64,000 nucleotides of DNA from CAYVQZ01 sp964453435 (GCA_964453435.1 CAYVQZ010000002.1:124001-188000), one strand, 5' to 3'; counted from the stretch's first letter, positions 17,580 through 26,326 are shown. Translations and numbers: made by a program. Notes: a model not told the origin generated them from the letters alone.

Positions 17580-18313
17580 TGGTCTCGTCTCATATTCATC
17601 CCGATATCGAGTCGTTTTGCAAAAGGTTGTCAAGGGGACTCGCTCCCCTCGCCGATGTCAACGCGTGTGTCGACTTCTGTCGGCGCGAGATGCCCGCGCT
17701 CCTTCGGCGGAGCGAGCTTTTCACAAAGATTCTGCAAGATTTCCTCGAGGGAGCAAAGTATCCGGACGTGCGCCAGGCGACCATGTTTGACAACGAATTG
17801 CTATTGTATCCCGACCCAAATCGGCAGTTTTCGCTGCGGATGTTCCTGTGGGACCCGGGCGAATACACGCAAGTCCATGATCACGGGTCGTGGGGCGTCA
17901 TCGGGCCGGTTACCGGAGAACTCGAAGTCATCAATTACACCCGCGAAGACGATGGGTCTGACCCCTCCTTCGCGCGGCTCTCGGAAAGTGAGCGCTTGAG
18001 GCTCCGGCCGGGCGAAACGGCCCACACGTTCCCTCTCAATGAAGGAATTCACAAGATTGGGAACCCCACCGACACAACGATGCTCTCGCTCAGCTTGTAC
18101 GGGAATCCCCTGCCTCGGGGATACGTCAACGAATTCGATATCGAGACCGGCCGAGTCCGGATGCTTCTCGCGCCGAAAACAAAAAAACAGGTGCTCGCCA
18201 TTCGGGCGCTTCCGCAGCTTGACCCCGAAACCGGTCGGAAAATACGGGAGAAGTTCGGCAACCACCGACTTGAAATCTTCCGCTTTGTCGGTCGGTCAGT
18301 TTCACCGGATTGA
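17576..18313 (+). CDS. Cysteine dioxygenase-type (thiol dioxygenase) cupin protein
   Basis: A 245 aa protein resembling type I cysteine/mercaptopropionate dioxygenases: the iron ligands are in YTQVHDHGSWG (HxH) and NEGIHKIGN (third His), followed by LSLYGNPL, which in the family carries a Tyr near the active site. These enzymes use O2 to oxidise thiols to sulfinates, which contrasts with the anaerobic character of the rest of the window. The start overlaps the QueG-like gene stop by 4 nt (ATGA), so the pair is translationally coupled. Confidence 0.82.
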   Translation: MMVSSHIHPDIESFCKRLSRGLAPLADVNACVDFCRREMPALLRRSELFTKILQDFLEGAKYPDVRQATMFDNELLLYPDPNRQFSLRMFLWDPGEYTQVHDHGSWGVIGPVTGELEVINYTREDDGSDPSFARLSESERLRLRPGETAHTFPLNEGIHKIGNPTDTTMLSLSLYGNPLPRGYVNEFDIETGRVRMLLAPKTKKQVLAIRALPQLDPETGRKIREKFGNHRLEIFRFVGRSVSPD

Positions 18314-18408
18314 ATCGCGGGTGAAAGCGTCCGACAGCTACCGGCGAAACGCAGCGAAGCATCGGGCACGTCCACAATTCTCCCTTTGTTCGGTGCGGAT
18401 GCCTGAAA

Positions 18409-18538
18409 GTGTTCCACGATTGTTCATGCTGCCGAAACGCGAGCGCAGGGGCTGTACTCAATTACGGAATCGCCCGTATTTTGGTCCCGACAAAGGCGGA
18501 ATAGATTGGTGGACTGCCCCTGAAGCGCGGATTATCGG
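18409..18538 (+). repeat. Dispersed imperfect repeat, copy A
   Basis: Starts with GTGTTCCACGATT and contains AGCGCAGGGGCTGTAC, then AATTACGGAATC and GACTGCCCCTGAAGCG. It aligns over nearly its whole length with the reverse complement of 20410-20537 and in part with 40015-40110. It fills most of the 18314-18611 gene-free gap, where no gene is seen. Confidence 0.75.
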
Positions 18539-18611
18539 TCGCGGGGCAGAAATTCTGTATCTGACGCAAATATTCAAATACCTGAGCCATCATAGCGGGA
18601 CGGAGGATATC

Positions 18612-19055
18612 ATGAAACATAGCGAGGGCAGCATCGGAAGGATTTTCGTGTTGCGGCTGGAAGACGGAGACAGGCTCCCGTCGGCCATCGAGGAATTCGC
18701 CAAACAAAAAGGCGTTGCCAGGGCAATGTGCATCATGGTCGGCGGAGTCGACGACGGCGGCAATATCGTCGTCGGACCCAAGACGCGCGACGACGTCCCG
18801 CCCGAACCGATGTTCCTGACGCTCAGCGGAGTCCACGAGGTCTCCGCAGTCGGAACCATTTTCCCCGACGATTCCGGCCAACCGCGCCTGCACATGCATG
18901 CGGCTCTCGGGCGCGGAACCGAAACTCACACCGGCTGTATCCGTCCCGGCATACAGACATGGAAACTCGGCGAATTCATAATCTTGGAGATTGCGAATAA
19001 TTCTGCGGCCCGCAGACGTGACCCGAACACCGGTTTCGACGTCCTCGATGCGTAA
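18612..19055 (+). CDS. PPC-domain (DUF296, PD1-like) protein
   Basis: A 147 aa single PPC domain: RIFVLRLEDGDRLPSAIEEF at the N-terminus, GGVDDGGNIVVGP, and the conserved metal-binding stretch LHMHAALGR with ETHTGCI. Bacterial stand-alone PPC proteins form trimers; plant relatives are fused to AT-hook DNA-binding motifs, but no such motif is present here. GGAGG lies five bases before the ATG. Its function in bacteria is not established. It is convergent with the flavoprotein gene at 19118-20266. Confidence 0.85.
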   Translation: MKHSEGSIGRIFVLRLEDGDRLPSAIEEFAKQKGVARAMCIMVGGVDDGGNIVVGPKTRDDVPPEPMFLTLSGVHEVSAVGTIFPDDSGQPRLHMHAALGRGTETHTGCIRPGIQTWKLGEFIILEIANNSAARRRDPNTGFDVLDA

Positions 19056-19058
19056 GGT

Positions 19059-19116
19059 AGCGCCTCTGAATCGGCGAACGGTCTCAACAAGTCTGTGCGG
19101 ATTGTTGAAAGGCGCT
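19059..19116. other. Nested inverted repeats between convergent genes
   Basis: AGCGCCT (19059-19065) pairs with AGGCGCT (19110-19116), and inside this CAACAA (19085-19090) pairs with TTGTTG (19102-19107). The position between convergent stops suggests a transcription-end structure, but no clear T-tract follows. Confidence 0.35.
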
Positions 19117-19117
19117 C

Positions 19118-20266
19118 TTATTGCCGCCCAGCCATCTCGACGATTGCATCCCACGCGTTGTCTATTTCTTCGCTGGTCTTCAATACCTTGAACAGAAAAT
19201 CGCGGGTCATTCCTCCGGCTTGTTCTTCTTCTTTCAGCAATCGCCAGGTGTCGGTATTCTTTATTGTCTCCATGAAGCGGTCCATGGCCGCCCTGTCCGG
19301 TATCGATTTTGCTTTTGCGGTGTATGCGCCGAGAAATCCGCCCGCCTCGTATCCCATGCTCAACCCGCTCAGGATTCCGGATGCGCCTCGCGCGCCGACC
19401 TGTCCGGCGGCGTCTCCAACAAGCGCCAGTCCCGGCCGGGCGAATCGCTCCAACATACCGCCGAAGATGAGCTTGTCGAGACTCGTAAGAACATAGGAGG
19501 CGTTTTTCAGCCGTTCCCTCAGAACGGGGTGCTCTACGCGATGTCTCTCCCAAAGTCCTGCAATGTCGCAATTCTGCGCTTCCGGGCTTTGGTCCCATAA
19601 GGTTATTCCGCATTCTGCGCAGCTCTTTCCCTTCGGGAATATATAGATCGCGCCCGCCGGTTCATCGAGAAGCAGAAACTCCAGCATGCCTTCATCGGGA
19701 ATATCCGCTCCTTCGGCGACTACTTTATAGGTGGAACACAGATTCGGCTCCGGAAGCATGGCCTGTCTTCTCAGGCGCGAGCTGTGACCGTCGGCGGCGA
19801 TGACCACTTTGCCGATAAGCGATATCTGTTCGTCTCCCGCCGCGCATTTAACGCCGCGCACCTCTTCCCGTTCATTCAACAGAAGTTCACTGACCACGAT
19901 ATTCAACGCCAGTGTGGCGCCGGACGCCACGCATGCTTTTGCTATTTCCTGCATGAAAGGACGGTATTCTATAAGCAGCGATTCATATTTTGGTTCGAGC
20001 GTCATGTTCTTCTTGCACGACGGACTGTAAATCCTCCGGCGCTTGCTGGCTCCGTTGACTACATGCGCCGGAATCGGCTTTCGCAATATCTCCTCGACTA
20101 TCGAGTTTTGGCGGCGAATCACCTCGCCCTTGACTTTCCGCGCAATTTCGGGAGCGGCGTCCAGAACGACCGTTCTTGCTCCGGCGCGCGCCGCACCCGT
20201 TCCCGCCGCCAGCCCGGCCACACCGGCTCCGACAACTATCACGTCATACTCGGATTGAAAATTCAT
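19118..20266 (-). CDS. Geranylgeranyl-reductase-family FAD oxidoreductase
   Basis: A 382 aa flavoprotein. The N-terminal Rossmann motif VVGAGVAGLAAGTGAARAG is at residues 11-29; the FAD-binding GDAAGQVGARGASGIL with LSMGYEAG in the C-terminal half is typical of the geranylgeranyl reductase / FixC-like group. Members reduce isoprenoid double bonds or act as electron-transfer dehydrogenases. LFGGML and an internal CAECGI resemble the archaeal GGR structural core but give no specificity. TTGGAG lies before the ATG at 20266. It stands alone, flanked on both sides by copies of the same repeat in opposite orientation. Confidence 0.85.
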   Translation of the reverse strand: MNFQSEYDVIVVGAGVAGLAAGTGAARAGARTVVLDAAPEIARKVKGEVIRRQNSIVEEILRKPIPAHVVNGASKRRRIYSPSCKKNMTLEPKYESLLIEYRPFMQEIAKACVASGATLALNIVVSELLLNEREEVRGVKCAAGDEQISLIGKVVIAADGHSSRLRRQAMLPEPNLCSTYKVVAEGADIPDEGMLEFLLLDEPAGAIYIFPKGKSCAECGITLWDQSPEAQNCDIAGLWERHRVEHPVLRERLKNASYVLTSLDKLIFGGMLERFARPGLALVGDAAGQVGARGASGILSGLSMGYEAGGFLGAYTAKAKSIPDRAAMDRFMETIKNTDTWRLLKEEEQAGGMTRDFLFKVLKTSEEIDNAWDAIVEMAGRQ

Positions 20267-20409
20267 GTTCCATCACTCCAAACGCATTTCGATTTATCAA
20301 ACCAGCGACATGTTTCACAACCTGCGGAGATTTCGCATGGCATATCGAGGCGCCTCCTGTCATTCTGAGCCCCTCGGACACCAATGCTTCAGGAACACTG
20401 AGTATCCGT

Positions 20410-20537
20410 CCGATAATTCCATATCCTGTGCTTCGGGGGCAGTCCGCCAATCTACGAATCCCCAAAAAACAGGGGATTCCGTAATTGGGTACAGCCCCCT
20501 GCGCTTCGTTTTCGCTGACATTCATAATTGTCGGACA
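20410..20537 (-). repeat. Dispersed imperfect repeat, copy B
   Basis: The reverse complement aligns with copy A (18409-18538): both share AGCGCAGGGG(G)CTGTAC, CAATTACGGAATC and GGACTGCCCC(C/T)GAAGC. It contains a perfect 8-bp stem, GAATCCCC (20456-20463) / GGGGATTC (20472-20479), with an A-rich 8 nt loop. It lies in the 5' leader of the flavoprotein gene. Confidence 0.75.
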
Positions 20538-20597
20538 GATTCACTGTCCTCGATTCTTACAGGCAAAGACAATTCTTCAAGGAAAACGTTCTTCCAG

Positions 20598-20627
20598 ATT
20601 ATAGGGTTACGGTTCTGCCGGTGTCAA
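20598..20627 (-). promoter_or_regulatory. Promoter of the geranylgeranyl-reductase-like gene
   Basis: On the minus strand TTGACA and TATAAT are separated by 18 bp, about 330 bp upstream of the ATG, so the transcript would carry repeat copy B in its leader. Confidence 0.6.
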
Positions 20628-20799
20628 CGAAATTTCAGTGTATGTTTCGGACTTGACAACCCCGTGCGAATTGTGATGAGAATGTAGCGTTCGTCGGGAA
20701 GTTTCGCAAAAAAATCAAAAGTAGGGTCTCGATACCATTCTCGCGGCATAGCCGGAAATAATTACGTGGAACGGTCGGTCAAGACGAAGGAGAGAACAG

Positions 20800-22221
20800 A
20801 TGGCTGACATACTGATAACGCACGGCGACGTCTTCACGATGGCGGGCGAGGGGGTCGGCTACATTGGTGACGGAGCGGTCGCAATCGAGGGCAACAAGAT
20901 TGTCGCTGTTGGGTCCACCGCGGAATTGGAAAAGACCCACCGGGCCGCCCGCACCATCGATGCGACCATGAAGGCGGTATTGCCCGGGTTGATAGACGGC
21001 CATTTGCACACGGTTATCGCCACGCTCCGCGGCCTGGGACAGGATGCGCCGACCTGGCACGAAGGGGTAGATCCCTTTTTCGAACAGCTTACTCCCGACG
21101 CGGTCCTTGCAGGGGCCTATCTCTCGGCAATCGAGGCGGTCCGCGCCGGCACCACCACTCTTGGCGACTATGGTCCGGGCATGCTCATCTCGCTTCCTTT
21201 CTACGAGAAGCTTGGCGTGCGCGCAAAAGTCTGCACCTTGATAAGCGAAGTTCCGCCCGTCGAGAGCCTCTTGAAAGAAGGAGAACTCTATCCGTTCGAT
21301 CCGTCCATCGGCGATATCAGGTTCCGCGAGAATCTTGAAGTGATTGAGAAGTGGAACGGCGCCGCCAATGGAAGAATTACGACAATGCTTGGCCCCCAGG
21401 GCGCGGACTATTGCACCATTGGGCTGTTCGAGAAAATCAAGGCGACGGCGGAAAAATACGACCAGAAGATTCACCTGCATATCGGCCAGGCCGACCGTGA
21501 ACTGCTTCAGATGAAGAACCGCTACGGAAAGCGGCCGGTCGAGTTCCTCGAAGAGATCGGCTACCTGGATGAGCGGCTGATTGCCGTTCATATGGTGAAA
21601 TGCACCGATGAGGAAGTGGAAAAAGTCGCGAACTCCGGCGCCTCAATGGCCTTCTGTCCGTCGAGCCTTATAATCTGCGATGCGATTGTGCCGCCCGCCG
21701 ATGTGTTCCTGCGAGCCGGCGGCAAAGTGTGTCTGGGCACCGACGAGACCAGTTCCAATAATGGAACCAATATTTTCAGCGAGATGAAGCTGGCCACGCT
21801 TGCGCTCAACATGAAGAACGTGGACCCGACTCTTGTGCCGACATGGAAATCACTGCGCATGGCGACCATCGAAGGCGCACTGGCGCTGGGTCTCGACCAC
21901 GAGGTCGGTTCACTCGAGGAAGGCAAGAAGGCGGATGTCATCCTCGTCGACCTGAAGAAACCCAGCATGCTTCCCGTGCTTCGCGAACCCGTGCGTAACA
22001 TCATTCCCAACCTCGTGCTGTCCGCCCGTGGCGACGAGGTAGTCATGTCAATCATAGACGGTAAGGTCATCTATGAAAACGGGCGGATACAGACCATTGA
22101 TGAGGAGGCATGCCTCGACTTCGCTCAACAGATAGCCTCAGAAGTGAGCGAACAGGCGGCGAAGGAAGTGGTCAAACGCAAAACGTTCCAACGCCGGTTG
22201 ACGCAGGAAATGAAGTATTAG
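20800..22221 (+). CDS. Amidohydrolase (chlorohydrolase / SAH-deaminase-like)
   Basis: A 473 aa zinc-type amidohydrolase of the TRZ/ATZ/5-methylthioadenosine-SAH deaminase group. Metal residues are seen in LIDGHLHT (HxH, near residue 68), KIHLHIGQ, IAVHMVKC and LGTDETSSNNG (Asp plus the Asn-rich loop). Family members deaminate adenosine derivatives, guanine or s-triazines. Here it heads a set with a DapA-like aldolase and an old-yellow-enzyme homologue, so a catabolic cyclic-amide or heterocycle substrate is possible. The usual 440-470 aa length fits. Confidence 0.88.
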   Translation: MADILITHGDVFTMAGEGVGYIGDGAVAIEGNKIVAVGSTAELEKTHRAARTIDATMKAVLPGLIDGHLHTVIATLRGLGQDAPTWHEGVDPFFEQLTPDAVLAGAYLSAIEAVRAGTTTLGDYGPGMLISLPFYEKLGVRAKVCTLISEVPPVESLLKEGELYPFDPSIGDIRFRENLEVIEKWNGAANGRITTMLGPQGADYCTIGLFEKIKATAEKYDQKIHLHIGQADRELLQMKNRYGKRPVEFLEEIGYLDERLIAVHMVKCTDEEVEKVANSGASMAFCPSSLIICDAIVPPADVFLRAGGKVCLGTDETSSNNGTNIFSEMKLATLALNMKNVDPTLVPTWKSLRMATIEGALALGLDHEVGSLEEGKKADVILVDLKKPSMLPVLREPVRNIIPNLVLSARGDEVVMSIIDGKVIYENGRIQTIDEEACLDFAQQIASEVSEQAAKEVVKRKTFQRRLTQEMKY

Positions 22222-22454
22222 CGGAACGCATGTTCGAACGCGTGGAGAATCGACATGAGCGCGCGTTCCTCGTTTCTCCGGAATCGCCGCTTGGGATTTT
22301 TCGAGCGGAGGAAGGAGTTTCACGCACCCGTAAGACGGCCTCATAACAAACCGGTTGCGCGATTGCCTGTGGAATGGCGTCGCTCTGAGCATGGCCGCGA
22401 GCGAGACCCCGACCCTGCTGTCAGCGACGGAAAAAGGACAACAAGGAGCAGCGG

Positions 22455-23381
22455 ATGAATTCACTTGACCTCAATGGCCTCATACCGGCGACCCTGACAC
22501 CCATGACCGAAGACTTTCAGGTGGACGAATCCGGTTTGCGAAAATACATAGAATGGCTCCTCGGGTTCGAAGGCCTCAAGGCGGTTGCCGTCAACATGGA
22601 CACCGGTGAGGGTCCCCATCTGACCAGAGAGGAGAAGAAGCGGGTCATCTGCGTATGGAAAGAAAAAACAAACGGCAAACTTCCGGTGCTTGCCGGAGTG
22701 ACCGGCCCATCAACGGCTGACGCGGTCGCGCAGGCGACGGACGCCGAACGCAGCGGCGCCGACGGGCTGGTGATTTTTCCGATTCCCGCATATTCCGGCC
22801 AGCCTCTTCCGCCGGAATTGCCGGTTGCCTATCATGCGGCGATAGCCGACTCGACGAATATTCCGATTGTGCTCTTTCAGCTTCAGCCTGCCCTGGGCGG
22901 TGTGATATTCACTCCGGAGACGTTGGCCGCCTTGCTCGAAAACCATGCCGTCGCTGCAATCAAGGAAGCATCCTTTGATACGCTGACGTTCGTCAAAACG
23001 GTCCGGTTGGTTAGAGAAAAGGCGCCCGGAGTTTCAGTTTTGACAGGCAACGACAATTTCATCCTGGAATCCTTTCTCCTTGGGGCGGACGGAGCCCTGA
23101 TCGGATTCGGGACAATCGCCGTTCGGGAGCAGATTCAGATGATTCGGTTGGCAAGGAATGGCAGATTCGGCGAGGCAATGAAGATTTACAGGAAAACGGT
23201 GCGACCGCTCGCCATGGGCATCTTTTCGTCTCCGGTGCGGAACTATCGCGCGCGTTTAAAAGAAGGGCTGGCGATGATGCGCGTCATCGAATGCCCAGCC
23301 AACCGCCCGCCATTGTTGCCGCTTGGCCGGGCGGAGAAGGATAAACTCCGCCGGTGTCTCCAACAAGCCGGTCTGCTTTAG
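22455..23381 (+). CDS. DapA-family (dihydrodipicolinate synthase-like) lyase
   Basis: A 308 aa Schiff-base aldolase fold. The lysine is in AAIKEASFD (E. coli DapA Lys161 equivalent) and LIPATLTPM opens the barrel. Two residues needed by true DapA are changed: the GTTGE motif reads NMDTGEG (first Thr to Asp) and the Tyr133 position reads IVLFQLQP (Phe). It is therefore probably not the lysine-pathway enzyme but a relative acting on another keto acid. GGAGCAGCGG precedes the ATG and it is 12 bp from the next gene. The preceding 22222-22454 gap shows no gene. Confidence 0.85.
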   Translation: MNSLDLNGLIPATLTPMTEDFQVDESGLRKYIEWLLGFEGLKAVAVNMDTGEGPHLTREEKKRVICVWKEKTNGKLPVLAGVTGPSTADAVAQATDAERSGADGLVIFPIPAYSGQPLPPELPVAYHAAIADSTNIPIVLFQLQPALGGVIFTPETLAALLENHAVAAIKEASFDTLTFVKTVRLVREKAPGVSVLTGNDNFILESFLLGADGALIGFGTIAVREQIQMIRLARNGRFGEAMKIYRKTVRPLAMGIFSSPVRNYRARLKEGLAMMRVIECPANRPPLLPLGRAEKDKLRRCLQQAGLL

Positions 23382-23393
23382 CAAATTCAAACC

Positions 23394-24893
23394 ATGGAAA
23401 ACGTGTCATTCAAATACAACACACTCGACGAAATCGCAGAAGATTGCGCCCGCCGGAGTCTCGGTATCAGGTTTCAGGAGAACATTGAGCCTTTATATCA
23501 GCCGATTGAAATCGCGGGCCGGAAAATCGGGAACCGTTTGGCCGTCCACCCCATGGAGGGGAGCGACGCCACCGACGATGGGAAACCGGGCGAGTTGACC
23601 TTCCACCGCTGGGGTCGGTTCGCGACGGGCGGCGCAAAATTGATCTGGGGAGAGGCCGCAGCGGTCGTCCCCGAGGGACGCTCGAATCCCCGCCAGCTTG
23701 CGCTCTTCGAGGAAAATGCGAAAGAGTTCGCGCAACTGGTGAAACAAACGAGACGAGCGCACCGGGACAAATTCGGGACCGATTCAGACTTGCTGGTTGG
23801 CATTCAGCTTACCCATGCCGGGCGGCACTGCTTTCGCAATCCGACAATAGCATTTCACTCTCCCGTTCACGACCGGTTCAGCTTTCTGGATAAGAGCAGC
23901 GGAATCCCGCTTCCGGATGATTATCCCGTCGCCACCGACGACTATCTCGAACGGCTCGAAGACCGATTCGTCGAGGCTGCGCGACTCGCAAGAAACGCGG
24001 GCTTTGACTTTGTCGATATAAAGCAATGTCACTCGTACTTGTTGAACGAGCTTCTGGCCGCTCGCTCTCGTCCCGGGAAATACGGCGGTTCCTTCGATAA
24101 TCGCACCCGATTCATCCGCAACGTTGTGAGAAAAATCAAGGAAGCGAACGGAGACGATATGCTTATTGCATGCCGCATGAATGTCTTCGACGGCGTCCCC
24201 TTCACAAAGAACCTCCAGACAGGAAGGGGAGTCTCCATCTCCTTCGATACGCCCTATGTCTTTGGCTGGGGTGTCAATGCGGCCAACCCCGTCGAGCCGG
24301 ATTTGAGCGAGCCCAAGCGCCTCATTGAACTCCTGTACGGTTTGGGGGTCCGATTGTTCAGTGTCAGTTGCGGCAGCCCCTACTGGAGTCCGCATTTGGT
24401 GCGACCGTTCACCAGTCCGGTCAAGGGTGGATATTCCACTCCCGAACATCCGCTTCTCGGTGTTGAACGGATGTTCCGTCTCACGGCTGAAGTTCAAGAG
24501 GCCTTTCCCACTGAGAAAGTGTCTCACGGTTGCCCGGCGAAGGGGACTGTCCCCGAAGCGGAACACCTTCAACATGAATCGTGGGACACACCCGCTGTCC
24601 CCGTGGTTGGCGCGGGGTATAGTTGGCTCAGGCAATTCCTGCTGAACGCCGCCGCCGCGAATGTTATGGAGGGAAAGGTTTCGATTGTCGGCGCGGGCCG
24701 GGCCTCGTTGGCATATCCCGATTTTGTGGACGATGGACACCGCGACGGGAAAATGAATCCGTCCCGCGTTTGCCTTGCGGACAGCATGTGTTCGAATATG
24801 TTACGGGGAATGGGAAAGGACGACCGGAAAATTCCCGCCGGCTGTGCGGTCCGCGACTCAATCTACAAGGATTTATACAAGTTCGTAAAATAG
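23394..24893 (+). CDS. NADH:flavin oxidoreductase (old yellow enzyme family) with in-frame repeat insertion
   Basis: A 499 aa flavoprotein with an FMN barrel of the OYE/2,4-dienoyl-CoA reductase group: NRLAVHPMEGSDA, IWGEAAAV, LVGIQLTHAGRH, DFVDIKQCHSYL and RSRPGKYGGS. A C-terminal Cys-containing stretch (CLADSMCSN) may or may not hold a cluster; the usual full CxxCxxxC set is not seen. Residues about 373-401, between EAFP and PVVGAGYSWLRQF, are not family-like and are encoded by repeat copy C, inserted without breaking the frame. The join leaves the FMN-phosphate region (PVVGAGYSWL) intact, so the protein may still work. Confidence 0.85.
   Translation: MENVSFKYNTLDEIAEDCARRSLGIRFQENIEPLYQPIEIAGRKIGNRLAVHPMEGSDATDDGKPGELTFHRWGRFATGGAKLIWGEAAAVVPEGRSNPRQLALFEENAKEFAQLVKQTRRAHRDKFGTDSDLLVGIQLTHAGRHCFRNPTIAFHSPVHDRFSFLDKSSGIPLPDDYPVATDDYLERLEDRFVEAARLARNAGFDFVDIKQCHSYLLNELLAARSRPGKYGGSFDNRTRFIRNVVRKIKEANGDDMLIACRMNVFDGVPFTKNLQTGRGVSISFDTPYVFGWGVNAANPVEPDLSEPKRLIELLYGLGVRLFSVSCGSPYWSPHLVRPFTSPVKGGYSTPEHPLLGVERMFRLTAEVQEAFPTEKVSHGCPAKGTVPEAEHLQHESWDTPAVPVVGAGYSWLRQFLLNAAAANVMEGKVSIVGAGRASLAYPDFVDDGHRDGKMNPSRVCLADSMCSNMLRGMGKDDRKIPAGCAVRDSIYKDLYKFVK
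24519..24589 (+). repeat. Dispersed palindromic repeat, copy C, inside an ORF
   Basis: Ends are inverted: GTGTCTCACGGTT (24519-24531) against AATCGTGGGACAC (24577-24589), 11 of 13 positions complementary. The centre holds GGGGAC-T-GTCCCC (24542-24554), a perfect palindrome. It shares the end sequence GTGTCCCACGATT with copy D and, with one change, copy A. Confidence 0.75.
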
Positions 24894-24908
24894 GGGAAGC
24901 AGAAAAGG

Positions 24909-25712
24909 CTATTTCGGTTTTCTTCCAGCGACCTTTGTCGTGTATTCTTCAGGAACATCAACGCCTGCCATGTTTGTCCAGCGGTGAACTGCTACCATCT
25001 CGTTCGGGTATCCATTGCGGGAAATCTCGTCGCCGAAGTGTTTCTCAGACCGTTCCACAAGCCGCATGAGTATATCCTCGACTTCCTGCCTCTTTTCCTC
25101 GAGCGTGTCAGGACCCGCATCCGGTTGAACAATTACCGGCTCGCCGAAAAAGAATGCAAACTCGTTGAACGGAAGCGGAACGAGCGTGTTGTCCCACGTG
25201 GGCAGCAGAATCTTTCTTTTGGCCCATGCCCGGATCGTATATATCGGCGCCCCGGATTCTTTGCCGATAATGACGATTCCTTTCTTTACCTTGTATTTGG
25301 GACCTCTCGACCCGTCAACGGTGAGGCCTAAAAAAGTTCGCCTGTGTGTGCGAACATACTCGATGACCTCCGCCAGCGCCTTGACTCCCCCCATGGAACT
25401 CCCGCCGCGCACCGGAATGAAACCCATTCTCCTGACGACCAGCGCCATAATCTCTCCCTGGTCGCTCTTGCTCACCATGGTGACGACGTTGTAATTGCGA
25501 AAGGCGAAGGGCGTCAGCAAAACGTCCTGATGCCAGATCGCGGCAAGAATGCTCTGGTCTTCATCCTTCCGATTCAAAAGCGACTCGTAATTATAGAAAA
25601 CTCTCCTGCTGGTGAGAAAAACAAAATGCATATAGGCTTTGTAAATTGGAGGGAAAATCCATACCAGAGCGCGCACAATGGGATTCACTTTCCGAGTTTC
25701 TGCTTTTCCCAT
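24909..25712 (-). CDS. DUF374-family acyltransferase-like protein
   Basis: A 267 aa membrane-associated protein of the lysophospholipid/lauroyl acyltransferase-like DUF374 group. AAIWHQDVLLTPF carries the catalytic-type His, MALVVRRMGFIPVRGGSSMGG is the most conserved stretch, and TVDGSRGPKYKVKKG resembles the substrate-binding motif. One N-terminal hydrophobic segment (residues 10-32) anchors it. It lies about 90 bp downstream of the gamma carbonic anhydrase on the same strand but is probably functionally separate (lipid A or phospholipid acylation, inference). Confidence 0.85.
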   Translation of the reverse strand: MGKAETRKVNPIVRALVWIFPPIYKAYMHFVFLTSRRVFYNYESLLNRKDEDQSILAAIWHQDVLLTPFAFRNYNVVTMVSKSDQGEIMALVVRRMGFIPVRGGSSMGGVKALAEVIEYVRTHRRTFLGLTVDGSRGPKYKVKKGIVIIGKESGAPIYTIRAWAKRKILLPTWDNTLVPLPFNEFAFFFGEPVIVQPDAGPDTLEEKRQEVEDILMRLVERSEKHFGDEISRNGYPNEMVAVHRWTNMAGVDVPEEYTTKVAGRKPK

Positions 25713-25805
25713 TATTTCGGCTTCGGTATTCGTGTGGTAAGACCACCATTACCAGTGGGGGAATCTATTGTCGAGGGTTTGGGACGCTCTCTCGCAGAAG
25801 AAGCT

Positions 25806-26315
25806 TTATTGGTTCCCGCCCAGATACATGCGGCTGACCCTGACGTATTTCTCCGCCCAATACTTGTTGGTGGGCTCAGAGCTCTCTTTGAGCTCTTTTA
25901 TCTTGGCCGGCACGCCGAGTACCATGCTGCGGGGCGGAACCTTCGTGTTCGGCGGCACTACGGCGCCGGCGCCCACAACCGACTGATACCCGATCACGGC
26001 GCCGTTCATGATGACAGACCCCATTCCCACCATCACTTCATCTTCGATGATGCATCCGTGGAGGTTCACGCCGTGTCCGACGGTCACATAGTCGCCCACG
26101 ATACACGGCCAGTCGTCTGCAACATGGAGAATCGAGTTGTCTTGAATGTTGCTGCATACGCCGACACGGATATCGTTGATGTCGCCACGGAGCACCGTAT
26201 TGAACCAGATGCTTGCCTTGTCTCCGATTTCGACGCCGCCGATAATCTTGGCGCCTTCGGCGATAAAGGCGGTAGCTGAGACGGTCGGAGTGCGGTCACC
26301 AAAAACAAGTATCAT
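25806..26315 (-). CDS. Gamma carbonic anhydrase-like hexapeptide protein
   Basis: A 169 aa left-handed beta-helix protein with repeated hexapeptides. Zinc-type ligands are seen as the His in NSILHVADDW and the pair in VGHGVNLHGC, the pattern of gamma carbonic anhydrases and the PaaY/YrdA group. The start at 26315 is chosen because it is the first sensible Met and lies 11 bp after the mutase stop; the frame remains open upstream inside the mutase gene. Its place in the propionyl/methylmalonyl-CoA operon fits supply of bicarbonate to the biotin carboxylation step (inference). Confidence 0.88.
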   Translation of the reverse strand: MILVFGDRTPTVSATAFIAEGAKIIGGVEIGDKASIWFNTVLRGDINDIRVGVCSNIQDNSILHVADDWPCIVGDYVTVGHGVNLHGCIIEDEVMVGMGSVIMNGAVIGYQSVVGAGAVVPPNTKVPPRSMVLGVPAKIKELKESSEPTNKYWAEKYVRVSRMYLGGNQ

Positions 26316-26326
26316 TTTACGTGCCG

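Larger units (their letters stand above)
20267..20799. other. Gene-free divergent region carrying a repeat and a promoter
   Basis: Between the two divergent genes lie repeat copy B (20410-20537), a hairpin within it, and a minus-strand promoter at 20598-20627. Toward the plus-strand gene a lone TTGACA at 20653-20658 lacks a convincing -10. I see no coding sequence. Confidence 0.6.
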
